This document shows, piece after piece, positions 11,900 to 17,776 of a stretch of DNA of 24,220 nucleotides. Made by a program: the position numbers and the translations under genes. Source of the stretch: a virus; the IMG/VR virus record IMGVR_UViG_3300004012_000014, positions 1-24,220 of that record, one strand, 5' to 3'. Every line of letters starts with the position of its first letter. Within the stretch, counting starts at the first letter, position 1. The notes under the pieces are model-generated. The model worked only from the letters and a program-made list of their open reading frames with translations. It ran no database searches and was not told the origin of the DNA.

Positions 11900-11979
11900 A
11901 AGGACCGCCGGGAATCGAACCCGGATATATAAATATATTGGATAGCTAATCCATGGATAATTCCAACATCCCAAATCCT
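11900..11979 (-). ncRNA. tRNA-like domain with perfect T-arm and odd anticodon arm
   Basis: Minus strand: AGGATT (11974-11979) can pair with GGTCCT (11901-11906, two G-T pairs). Then come T8-G9, D-arm GGAT-GTTGGAATT-ATCC, a short anticodon arm TGGA-TTAGCTA-TCCA, an A/T variable arm of about 14 nt that can fold on itself (class II-like), and an ideal T-arm CCGGG-TTCGATT-CCCGG (11908-11924). The 5' acceptor strand is one base short, the anticodon stem is only 4 bp, and position 37 is T rather than a purine. A normal decoding tRNA is therefore doubtful. No CCA is encoded. A nominal AGC anticodon should not be trusted. Confidence 0.6.
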
Positions 11980-12151
11980 AACACAACCAACTTTACCCTC
12001 CGCCAACCATAACATTTTATATTTACTTAGGGCGTTTTAAAACGTTATTAAAATCTTTGCCCTCGTGGAATAGTTTTCTTTAAAGTCTGTAACTATTCTA
12101 AAAAAGACTAAAAATCTAATTAATAAAATTACTAAGCATAATCATATTATA

Positions 12152-12180
12152 ATTTTAACATTTTAACATTCAATTGTCAA
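12152..12180 (-). promoter_or_regulatory. Promoter of the structured RNA region
   Basis: On the minus strand consensus TTGACA (12175-12180) is followed after 17 bases by TAAAAT (12152-12157). The -35 lies in the last codons of the preceding coiled-coil gene. Transcription would begin near 12145 and run into the structured region rather than into a gene. Confidence 0.75.
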
Positions 12181-12565
12181 CTTTAATAATTTTAAAATCT
12201 TTTACATGTTCAAATAAATTTATTCCATATATATAAAAATTGGCATCTTGTTTTAATTTAAATTTTTCCTCTAATTCTACAGCAATTTTACTGTATTTAT
12301 CATATAAATCAAATATAGCATTTAAAAATTCTTCTTTTTTATCTTCTAATTCTTTTAATTTTGCTTTTTTTACTATAATTTTAGTATCTTTTTCATTATT
12401 AAATAAACTTTTTTGCCCTAAATCATTTTTTAAATATTTAATTTCTAAGTCATTATTATTAAAAGCCTTTTCACCTCTTTTAATATCAGATACTATTTTA
12501 TTTAAATTTATAATTAAATTCATTTTATTTTTTTCGTTTGAATCACAATAAAATTCATATTTCAT
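12170..12565 (-). CDS. Coiled-coil hypothetical protein of the replication operon
   Basis: This protein is 131 residues from the ATG at 12565 (GGAGG eight bases upstream; the TTG one codon earlier is less likely). It is mostly helical, with NLNKIVSDIKRGEKAFNNND and AKLKELEDKKEEFLNAIFDL segments forming coiled coils, and a short beta-like end (FYIYGINLFEHVKDFKIIKV). No family is recognised. It lies directly after the primase-helicase, so a replication accessory role is possible. Its last codons contain the -35 of the RNA promoter. Confidence 0.72.
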   Translation of the reverse strand: MKYEFYCDSNEKNKMNLIINLNKIVSDIKRGEKAFNNNDLEIKYLKNDLGQKSLFNNEKDTKIIVKKAKLKELEDKKEEFLNAIFDLYDKYSKIAVELEEKFKLKQDANFYIYGINLFEHVKDFKIIKVDN

Positions 12566-12577
12566 CAATATTTCCTC

Positions 12578-14404
12578 CTATTCCCAAGGTAAATTATTTT
12601 CAATTTCTAAATTTTTAATGTCTGCTTCTGGTTCTTTTTCTGGAATGTTTTCCAGGTTAATATATGTTTTTGGAAATTTATTAGGCTCAACAAATTGTTT
12701 ACATTTTGATATAAAGTCAAATTTTAAATGTGCTAAATCTCCAAACAATCTGTTTTTATTTATATGTATAAGTGTTTTACAACCAGCTTTGTCTAAATCT
12801 TCTTCGTCTACTCTTTGAATATTTAAAACTACATCGGGTCGGTCTGTATTCTCAGAACTCCCGGCAACATCATCATTTTTAAAATCTGCAACATTGTCTG
12901 TCTTTTTTGGGTGAGCCACAAAGATTACAGTAACTCCAAAATCATTAGCAAATTGTTTAAATTTCCCTATAAATTCACCTTGTGATTTATAGTAATTATT
13001 TTGTCCGTCAAATTGATTTCTGGCTGTCATTAAGTTATCAACCAAAAATAATCTACAGTTATTCCGCTTGTAAGCATATTCAAATATTTTCAATATTGAC
13101 CCCTCATCTAATCCCTTACGCTCTAGAACTGTATTATCATATAGAAATAATTTGTTATCTATCATATTATTTAATTGTTCCCAATATTCATCTGGCACAA
13201 TTTCAACTTTTTTTCCTCTGAATTCGTCATATTCCATCCCTACATTTTCGCCTAAAATTTGAAAAAACAGCCAGTTTTTAACCTGTTCAGGACTTAGTTC
13301 TCCTGAATACATACAGGCATTAAATCCAGATGTCACAGCTTCTACTATTGTTTGACTTGCAAAGGTACTTTTTCCGTTACCTCTTTTACCTGTAAGAAGA
13401 ACAAATTGCCCAGGTAGCCAACCACCAATTACTTTATTTATTGATTGGAAGCCAGTATCAATTCTATTTTCTTTATCTATTTTAAATTTTCCTATTTCTT
13501 TTACATTTATAAGTCCATCGATTGGAGGTAATTCAGCATTATCAATTAATTCTTTTAAATTTTTTTCGTTTTCTCGATATAAAAATTCATTTATATCATT
13601 GTAAGGATTTTTAACAGTTTTTACTCTATTTACCCCTAATTTTGATATGCTTTCATTTATAAACTTTTCCCCAGCTTCATCATTATCACCAAGTATTACA
13701 AAGTAAGGTACTTTTTCTAAGTCGTCCCAATGGTTGTCAATCCAAGCCCAGTCATTAGTTCCAAATGGTACACTGGTAACATTTTCATATCCTGACTGAT
13801 ATGCACACATACAGTCAATTTCCCCCTCAGTTATAATAAGTGGTTTACTAAAATCTAAATTATCATAATTAAAAAGTATTTCTTTGCCACCTTTTTCTTG
13901 CCAGGTTTTTATTTGACCTTTTCCCGGTTTTTGTGGTATTCTATATTTTATACACGTAAGTTTGTTTTTTTGATAGAAAGGGAAGACTATATTTCCTTTT
14001 CTATCTTCTTTTATGTTAAAATGTTTGATTGTTTCTTGCTTTAATTTTCTTAACTGTAAATATTTAAATCCTTTACTATTTTCTTTTATCAATTCATAAT
14101 TATCATTAAATACTTTATATTCTTTATGCTTTTTATTTTCCATTTTTGCCCCTTTAAACTCATTTTTTTTATTATAGTTGTTATTATTGTCTTTTTTATA
14201 TTCTACTCCATAATGGGCATATAATTGCGAAATATGACCATACTCATTACATTTACCTCTTTGACAATAATATGTTTCCTTGTCGACATTGAGAAAAAAT
14301 TTCCATTTATCATTATTTTTCCCACCTTTGCAAAATGGGCAAGTTTCAAACATAAGTTCAGAACCTTTTTTCTTATAATTCCCTAAATAATCTATTATTT
14401 GCAT
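12578..14404 (-). CDS. Replicative primase-helicase (zinc finger, TOPRIM, DnaB-like helicase)
   Basis: This 608-residue bifunctional replication enzyme resembles T7 gp4/Twinkle-type proteins. The N-terminal primase zinc finger has Cys22-x2-Cys25 and Cys47-x4-Cys52. A TOPRIM domain at about 188-260 has ITEGEID (191-197) and LGDNDEAG (238-245), the acidic metal sites. The RecA-like helicase has Walker A GKRGNGKST (339-347), Walker B RLFLVDN (451-457), VIFVAHPKK (493-501) and DVAGSSENTDRPD. It unwinds and primes the phage fork. GGAGGAAAACAC precedes the ATG at 14404. It sits directly after the replisome organizer, which would load it at the origin. Confidence 0.92.
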   Translation of the reverse strand: MQIIDYLGNYKKKGSELMFETCPFCKGGKNNDKWKFFLNVDKETYYCQRGKCNEYGHISQLYAHYGVEYKKDNNNNYNKKNEFKGAKMENKKHKEYKVFNDNYELIKENSKGFKYLQLRKLKQETIKHFNIKEDRKGNIVFPFYQKNKLTCIKYRIPQKPGKGQIKTWQEKGGKEILFNYDNLDFSKPLIITEGEIDCMCAYQSGYENVTSVPFGTNDWAWIDNHWDDLEKVPYFVILGDNDEAGEKFINESISKLGVNRVKTVKNPYNDINEFLYRENEKNLKELIDNAELPPIDGLINVKEIGKFKIDKENRIDTGFQSINKVIGGWLPGQFVLLTGKRGNGKSTFASQTIVEAVTSGFNACMYSGELSPEQVKNWLFFQILGENVGMEYDEFRGKKVEIVPDEYWEQLNNMIDNKLFLYDNTVLERKGLDEGSILKIFEYAYKRNNCRLFLVDNLMTARNQFDGQNNYYKSQGEFIGKFKQFANDFGVTVIFVAHPKKTDNVADFKNDDVAGSSENTDRPDVVLNIQRVDEEDLDKAGCKTLIHINKNRLFGDLAHLKFDFISKCKQFVEPNKFPKTYINLENIPEKEPEADIKNLEIENNLPWE

Positions 14405-14415
14405 GTGTTTTCCTC

Positions 14416-15207
14416 CTATATACCGTATTTTTTCTTTAAATATTCGTTTTGATCGTCTTGCTTAATAAAATCTATATAATCACCATTATAAAAAGTCGAG
14501 CCTAATTTTATAAACTGTTTTTCAGTATTTTTTACTTTGTTAGCATAATTAATTGTTGCGGACTTGACATTTTCTTTATCTTCATAGAGTTCTTTTAATT
14601 TTGCTTTGCTTCTAAGTATTTTATGTTTTCCTTCTTTGCGAGGGTATAACTTCCAAACTGTATCAAACCATTCTAATTGAATATCATAGTCATATTTAAT
14701 ACAGTTATTTTCTTTATTTATATCTTTCTCTTTTTCTTTCTCTTTCTCTTTCTCTTTCTCTATGTGACATTTTGTGACCTCTTGTGACTTTGTCACATTT
14801 AGTTGTGACTTTGTCACGTTTGGTTGTGACAATGTAACAATATTTTTTGCCCTACTTTTTCTTTTTCTTCTTGCGGCATCTGTCTCGCTTCCTATCATTT
14901 CGGCAACTCTAGTCATATAATAAGTATATTCGTCTAATTGTTCTATTAAATTATTTTTATGTAAAAATCCTAGAGCTATTTGCATATCTTCGATTGTTTC
15001 ATCTAATTCAAGACTCATTTCCTCTATAAATGATTCTTCAACATTTTCAAAAAATATTTTTCCTTCATTTTCAAGACTTAGCAATAATAATTTTTGATAA
15101 ATTAATATATAAGTAGCTCCACCTGATAATTTCATTAATTTTTTTAATGTTCTATCTTTAAAAAAATCAAAGGGTAATTTTAACCAATAATATTTTTTTT
15201 CTGCCAT
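14416..15207 (-). CDS. Phage replisome organizer (phage_rep_org_N family)
   Basis: This 263-residue protein should bind the phage origin and recruit the helicase. Residues 3-115 match the phage replisome organizer N-terminal winged helix: KKYYWLKLPFDFFKDRTLKK, SGGATYILIYQKLLLLSLEN, then a helical region ending DAARRKRKSRAK. The middle (about 120-155) is low-complexity: three NVTKSQ-like repeats followed by a run of alternating Lys-Glu, encoded by the iterons and a CT-rich repeat. The C-terminal part (WKLYPRKEGKHKILRSKAKL, then FYNGDYIDF) is the usual C-terminal domain of such proteins. The start at 15207 has AAAAGGAAGTGC upstream. Confidence 0.9.
   Translation of the reverse strand: MAEKKYYWLKLPFDFFKDRTLKKLMKLSGGATYILIYQKLLLLSLENEGKIFFENVEESFIEEMSLELDETIEDMQIALGFLHKNNLIEQLDEYTYYMTRVAEMIGSETDAARRKRKSRAKNIVTLSQPNVTKSQLNVTKSQEVTKCHIEKEKEKEKEKEKDINKENNCIKYDYDIQLEWFDTVWKLYPRKEGKHKILRSKAKLKELYEDKENVKSATINYANKVKNTEKQFIKLGSTFYNGDYIDFIKQDDQNEYLKKKYGI
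14726..14760. repeat. CT/GA tandem repeat coding for Lys-Glu
   Basis: A run of CTTTCT-type units (GAGAAA on the coding strand) encodes alternating Lys-Glu in the replisome organizer. This pure pyrimidine/purine tract borders the iterons and could vary in length by slippage or help local strand opening. Confidence 0.8.
14762..14844. other. Probable phage replication origin: phased iterons within the rep gene
   Basis: Five TGTGAC sites start at 14763, 14773, 14783, 14804 and 14825, spaced 10, 10, 21 and 21 bases, so all face one side of the helix. Three 21-bp direct repeats (14782-14802, 14803-14823, 14824-14844) hold the palindrome TTGTGAC-TTT-GTCACA, decayed in the third. Iterons inside the initiator gene are the arrangement of lambda O and several Gram-positive phage rep genes. 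An A/T-rich stretch and a CT tract flank them. Confidence 0.82.
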
Positions 15208-15363
15208 TTAAAGCACTTCCTTTTTTTCATTGAATAATTTGTGTATTGCTATATCAATAACTCGACTATCAGATAATTTATATTTTTCTGATAATTTTTT
15301 TAAAATTTCTTCTGTACTTGGATAAATAGTAATATTTTTTTTCTTAGTTAATTCTTTAGACAT
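15208..15363 (-). CDS. CopG-like ribbon-helix-helix regulator (51 aa)
   Basis: The true start is the ATG at 15363, preceded by GGAGGTTACAAA. The longer upstream frame lies in the promoter region. The 51-residue product has the RHH pattern: strand KKNITIYPS, helix TEEILKKLSEKYKL, turn SDS, and helix RVIDIAIHKLFNEKK. It is the first gene of the replication operon, behind a perfect promoter (15394-15422), so it probably represses its own operon. AGTATTAATACT at 15462-15473 is a candidate target, which is an inference. Confidence 0.82.
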   Translation of the reverse strand: MSKELTKKKNITIYPSTEEILKKLSEKYKLSDSRVIDIAIHKLFNEKKEVL

Positions 15364-15393
15364 TTTGTAACCTCCATAATTTATTATATATCT

Positions 15394-15422
15394 ATTATAC
15401 GCACAAAAGATATATAAGTCAA
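15394..15422 (-). promoter_or_regulatory. Promoter of the replication operon
   Basis: TTGACT (15417-15422) and TATAAT (15394-15399) are separated by 17 bases on the minus strand, 30 bases upstream of the ribbon-helix-helix gene. It reads away from the plus-strand promoter at 15477-15505. Confidence 0.87.
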
Positions 15423-15451
15423 TATTTATTTTATTAACAGTTTCCACAGAT

Positions 15452-15460
15452 TTATCCACA
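15452..15460 (+). promoter_or_regulatory. DnaA-box-like site
   Basis: TTATCCACA is a perfect match to the bacterial DnaA box consensus, with TTTCCACAG just before it (15441-15449). It lies midway between the two divergent promoters, a place where host DnaA binding could influence transcription or initiation. A single 9-mer may also be chance. Confidence 0.45.
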
Positions 15461-15461
15461 A

Positions 15462-15473
15462 AGTATTAATACT
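15462..15473. promoter_or_regulatory. 12-bp palindrome between divergent promoters (putative operator)
   Basis: AGTATTAATACT is a perfect palindrome placed four bases before the -35 of the plus promoter. It is a plausible site for the ribbon-helix-helix or AbrB-like regulators encoded on either side. Confidence 0.5.
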
Positions 15474-15476
15474 CGA

Positions 15477-15505
15477 TTGACTATGATTAATAATAATGAT
15501 ATACT
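15477..15505 (+). promoter_or_regulatory. Promoter of the plus-strand operon with degenerate operator
   Basis: TTGACT (15477-15482), 17-base spacer, TATACT (15500-15505). The spacer contains TGATTAATAATAA (15484-15496), which keeps the core of the early operator GGATTAATAATCC but has lost the outer bases. Also, GATTGACTATGATTA (15475-15489) is repeated exactly at 6346-6360. Confidence 0.85.
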
Positions 15506-15537
15506 AATTTTATTAAATAAGTTTGGAGGTAAAATCA

Positions 15538-15735
15538 ATGAAATTGCTTAGAAAAAATTATAAAGGTTTTGTAATAAGAAAATTATATCAAGGGAAAAAA
15601 AGTTCCCAATCATTAATATGTAATATTCCTTTTAAATTTGCGGAAAATTTAAAAATGAATCCTGGAAATTATGTAAAAATAATTGAAACAACCGAAGGAT
15701 TATTATTAAAAAAAATTAATATGGAGGATGATTAA
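15538..15735 (+). CDS. AbrB/MazE-like swapped-hairpin DNA-binding protein
   Basis: This protein has 65 residues from the ATG at 15538 (TTTGGAGGTAAAATCA upstream; the in-frame TTG at 15523 is part of that site). The segment SLICNIPFKFAENLKMNPGN, then YVKIIETTEGLLLKKI, follows the AbrB/MazE pattern (siP..fa..L.l..GdyV.i....dgL.l.ki). It is the first gene of the plus operon and probably its regulator. Confidence 0.78.
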   Translation: MKLLRKNYKGFVIRKLYQGKKSSQSLICNIPFKFAENLKMNPGNYVKIIETTEGLLLKKINMEDD

Positions 15736-15738
15736 AAA

Positions 15739-16005
15739 ATGGCTGATAAAGAAAAATATAACAAAGCAAATTTGTTATTTAAAACAATGAAAAGTTTAAC
15801 CAATATTAAACCTGACAACGATCAGGTTATAAAGATTGAAGATATAAGGATGGATTTTAAAAATCTATCAGCAAAAATAATTAATTATGGTTTGGACGAA
15901 TCATATTTAGAAGAAGCAATAAAAGCAATGGAATTAAGTCTATTTTGGACTTTAAAATCAATATTAGTTGTTGAATATGAAGATATGGGGAATGAAAATG
16001 AATAA
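15739..16005 (+). CDS. Acb2/Tad1-like hairpin protein, second copy
   Basis: This 88-residue protein has an N-terminal extension of about 30 residues, then two helices: IKIEDIRMDFKNLSAKIINY, a GLDES turn, and YLEEAIKAMELSLFWTLKSI. The order A...(L/M)E.(S/T)L.W..KSI is the same as in the protein at 10109-10306 (LELTLMWAIKSII). This suggests a second, divergent cyclic-nucleotide sponge of the Acb2/Tad1 hairpin class. The Pro of the usual CP(D/S)..E turn is missing, so ligand binding may differ. ATGGAGGATGATT serves as ribosome binding site across the end of the AbrB-like gene. Confidence 0.62.
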   Translation: MADKEKYNKANLLFKTMKSLTNIKPDNDQVIKIEDIRMDFKNLSAKIINYGLDESYLEEAIKAMELSLFWTLKSILVVEYEDMGNENE

Positions 16006-16034
16006 TAAAAATTTAGACTTGGAGGATAAGGCAA

Positions 16035-16484
16035 TTGAAATATGAAAGGACTTTAGAGTATTTTTTTGATAAGTATTTAGGTAGTCATATATCAATAGGA
16101 AAATTAACAATACATGGTCATAACGCCATGCACTGGGGAATAAATATCAGAACAAAAAAATACGGTTATATATGTTTTAGATTGCCATTCCCTAGCTTTT
16201 CAATTAATAAACCATTTTTTAGACCGCTTTATTTATATTTCAGTCCAAATGGTACGCCATGGGCTTCTACGTTTGCAATTGGGAAGGAACATAACAGACA
16301 CAATCACGATTTTACTAAAGCGAAGCTAAGAAAATTATATTTAGGTCATAATTTTGATACTGATAAATATTATGGTAAATTAAAGCAAATAAATAATTTT
16401 TATCCTGATAGCAAATTAACTCGAGACGAATATTTTAGAAAGGAAGCTAAGAAAATATATAATAGTTGCGATGATTATTATTAA
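16035..16484 (+). CDS. Hypothetical phage protein with a TTG start
   Basis: This 149-residue protein starts at the TTG at 16035, nine bases after GGAGGATAAGG; the nearby ATG at 16042 is out of frame. Aromatic- and His-rich segments include IHGHNAMHWGINIRTKKYGY, FRLPFPSFS, and LYFSPNGTPWASTFAIGKEH. The SPNGTPWAxTF stretch looks conserved and may be a beta-rich core. I do not recognise the family. Unlike most of its neighbours it is rich in Trp, His and Pro, which suggests an enzyme or structured binding domain. Confidence 0.7.
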   Translation: MKYERTLEYFFDKYLGSHISIGKLTIHGHNAMHWGINIRTKKYGYICFRLPFPSFSINKPFFRPLYLYFSPNGTPWASTFAIGKEHNRHNHDFTKAKLRKLYLGHNFDTDKYYGKLKQINNFYPDSKLTRDEYFRKEAKKIYNSCDDYY

Positions 16485-16507
16485 ACTTAAAAAGGAGAAT
16501 AAACAAT

Positions 16508-16945
16508 ATGGACCAAAAAGTAAATCCAACATTAGAAATAGAATTAATAAATGATTTTTTTGCTGGTCATGGATTTAAAAATGTATATGATTTTATGATG
16601 TTAGCAAAAAAAGGCAAGATTGTAATTTCTAATTTAGAAAAAGAAATACCTTCGTCTTGGTTTTATCAAAATCTAGTAAATTTTTTTGGGGATGAATACC
16701 AAATAAAAAAATCTATTGAAGAATTATTAGAATTAAGTTTAAATTTAACTATGATAATATCTAAAAATCTTGATAATAATAAAGAAAGAATAGGTATTAT
16801 TGAAGAAATGGCACATGTTTTAATGGTTTTTGAATCCTTAAAAATAGTTTTTGATATAAAAGAAAATGAATTAATAAAAGAAATTGAATCCAAAAAGGAA
16901 ATTTTAAAAGAAAAATTTCCAATTTTAAAAAGTGAGGGATATTAA
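16508..16945 (+). CDS. MazG-like all-alpha NTP pyrophosphohydrolase, altered metal motif
   Basis: This is a 145-residue protein. Residues 60-140 follow the MazG-like all-alpha NTP-PPase pattern: GDEYQIKKSIEELLELSLNL (Glu71/72/75), then RIGIIEEMAHVLMVFESLKI (Glu99/100), then ENELIKEIESKKEILKEKF. In the family the second motif is normally EE(I/M)AD(V), but here the Asp that binds metal is His103. Activity may be reduced or changed. The first 55 residues are an unrelated extension. AAAAAGGAGAAT precedes the ATG at 16508. Family members hydrolyse (d)NTPs or ppGpp-like nucleotides; the exact substrate is unknown. Confidence 0.75.
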   Translation: MDQKVNPTLEIELINDFFAGHGFKNVYDFMMLAKKGKIVISNLEKEIPSSWFYQNLVNFFGDEYQIKKSIEELLELSLNLTMIISKNLDNNKERIGIIEEMAHVLMVFESLKIVFDIKENELIKEIESKKEILKEKFPILKSEGY

Positions 16946-17154
16946 TGAATCAAAGAGAAATGACACATGAAGAATTAAAAATTTGTCATGACGAAATTAT
17001 ACAAGAAAATGAAAGTTTAAAACTAATAAATCAAATATTAGTAAAAACTATATTAGATTTAAAAAGAGAAAAAAAACATATTTTAGGTGAACTATTAAAG
17101 ATAGAAAAAGAAAATAAAACGCCTATTTCACACGCAAAGGATGGTATACGATAA
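16945..17154 (+). CDS. Small coiled-coil hypothetical protein
   Basis: This 69-residue protein is a single coiled coil (EELKICHDEIIQENESLKLI through LLKIEKENK). Its ATG overlaps the stop of the MazG-like gene (TAATG), so it is translated by coupling. The next gene overlaps it the same way. No function is recognised. Confidence 0.7.
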   Translation: MNQREMTHEELKICHDEIIQENESLKLINQILVKTILDLKREKKHILGELLKIEKENKTPISHAKDGIR

Positions 17155-17462
17155 TGAAAAAAGATGTTTATTTATATGTAAGTTATCAAGAAAGTTTGCA
17201 AAAAGACATGTTTAATACATATCAACAAATAGAAGATTTTGAAAAGGAAGTAAAATGTTTAGAAGCACACAAATATAATATTGAAAATATAGATTTTGAT
17301 CTATACAAAGTTATATTAAAAATTAAAATCGATAAACATGAAGACATTAACAAATATTACAAAAAAATTGATTTGGTTCCATATATTAAAGCTAGACCAT
17401 TTATGGCTATTTCTGAAAAAAGAGGTAAAGATTGGAAGATTACAAATTTAGTAATTTATTAA
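17154..17462 (+). CDS. Hypothetical protein, last gene of the plus operon
   Basis: This 102-residue protein begins MKKDVYLYVSYQESLQKDMF and ends RGKDWKITNLVIY. Alternating beta and helical segments suggest a small alpha/beta domain, but no family is recognised. It is coupled to the preceding gene by a TAATG overlap and followed 20 bases later by a strong terminator. Confidence 0.68.
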   Translation: MKKDVYLYVSYQESLQKDMFNTYQQIEDFEKEVKCLEAHKYNIENIDFDLYKVILKIKIDKHEDINKYYKKIDLVPYIKARPFMAISEKRGKDWKITNLVIY

Positions 17463-17776
17463 TTGCTAAATACAAATATTTATACCTAGCAAAATTTTTA
17501 ATATCTTTGCTAGGTATATTTTTTTGCTAATTACAAATTGCTAATTACAAATTGCTAAGTAAAAATTCTTGCCAGGTATAACATTGCTAAGTACAAATTA
17601 AATACAGTAAATTATAATTTCTTTTTAACCTTGCTAATTAAAAATATTGTTCCTAGCAATAATACAAAACTGCCACTAACTAGCATAAAAGTAGGTTTTT
17701 CTTCTCCTGTTTGTGGCAAAGTTTTATTATTAGCAATTGACTTGCTAGATTTATTTTTAATATTGCTAAGTACAAA
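17463..17776. repeat. Family of 14-bp repeats (TTGCTAANTACAAA)
   Basis: Copies start at 17463, 17524, 17538, 17552, 17584, 17631 and 17763 (with a weaker one at about 17940 and a degenerate one at 17569). Those at 17524, 17538 and 17552 are in tandem with a 14-base period. They run from the gap between convergent operons into the 3' end of the LPXTG gene, where they encode F(V/L)xS(N/K/R). No secondary structure or known element explains them. Confidence 0.8.
17481..17525 (+). terminator. Intrinsic terminator of the plus operon
   Basis: TATACCTAGCAAA pairs perfectly with TTTGCTAGGTATA (13 bp), followed by seven T residues at 17519-17525. It ends transcription of the plus operon and faces the oncoming tail operon. 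Confidence 0.9.

Larger units (their letters stand above)
11640..12145 (-). ncRNA. Large structured non-coding RNA candidate (about 500 nt) with embedded tRNA-like domain
   Basis: The gap between 11602 and 12170 has no gene-like frame but is dense in helices: GAATAGTT/AACTATTC (12068-12098), AGGGC/GCCCT enclosing CGTTTTAAAACG (12029-12063), a tRNA-like domain (11900-11979), ACAAGTT-TTCGC-AACTTGT (11862-11880), AAGACCTT/AAGGTCTT (11783-11790 with 11848-11855) enclosing GAGGGG/CCCCTC (11821-11839), CTTAAC/GTTAAG (11768-11785) and the 23-bp inverted repeat. Some of these helices exclude each other, which suggests switching or a pseudoknot. A promoter at 12152-12180 would start it. Size, complexity, phage setting and tRNA association recall large phage RNAs such as ROOL or GOLLD, but I cannot verify identity. 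Confidence 0.65.

Noticed and set aside
11900-11979. Ordinary functional tRNA gene
   Set aside because: The T-arm is perfect, but the 5' acceptor strand is one base short, the anticodon stem has 4 bp and position 37 is a pyrimidine, so it is kept only as a tRNA-like domain.
15364-15459. Longer 83-residue form of the ribbon-helix-helix protein starting upstream
   Set aside because: The extra residues would overlap the TTGACT-17-TATAAT promoter; a strong ribosome binding site precedes the ATG at 15363.
16000-16047. 15-codon frame starting with ATG at the end of the second plus-operon gene
   Set aside because: It lacks its own ribosome binding site and overlaps the leader and TTG start of the next gene; nothing marks it as a leader peptide.
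17463-17600. Possible CRISPR array from the regular TTGCTAANTACAAA repeats
   Set aside because: Repeats are only 14 bp, partly back-to-back without spacers, and some are inside a coding sequence; no cas genes are present.
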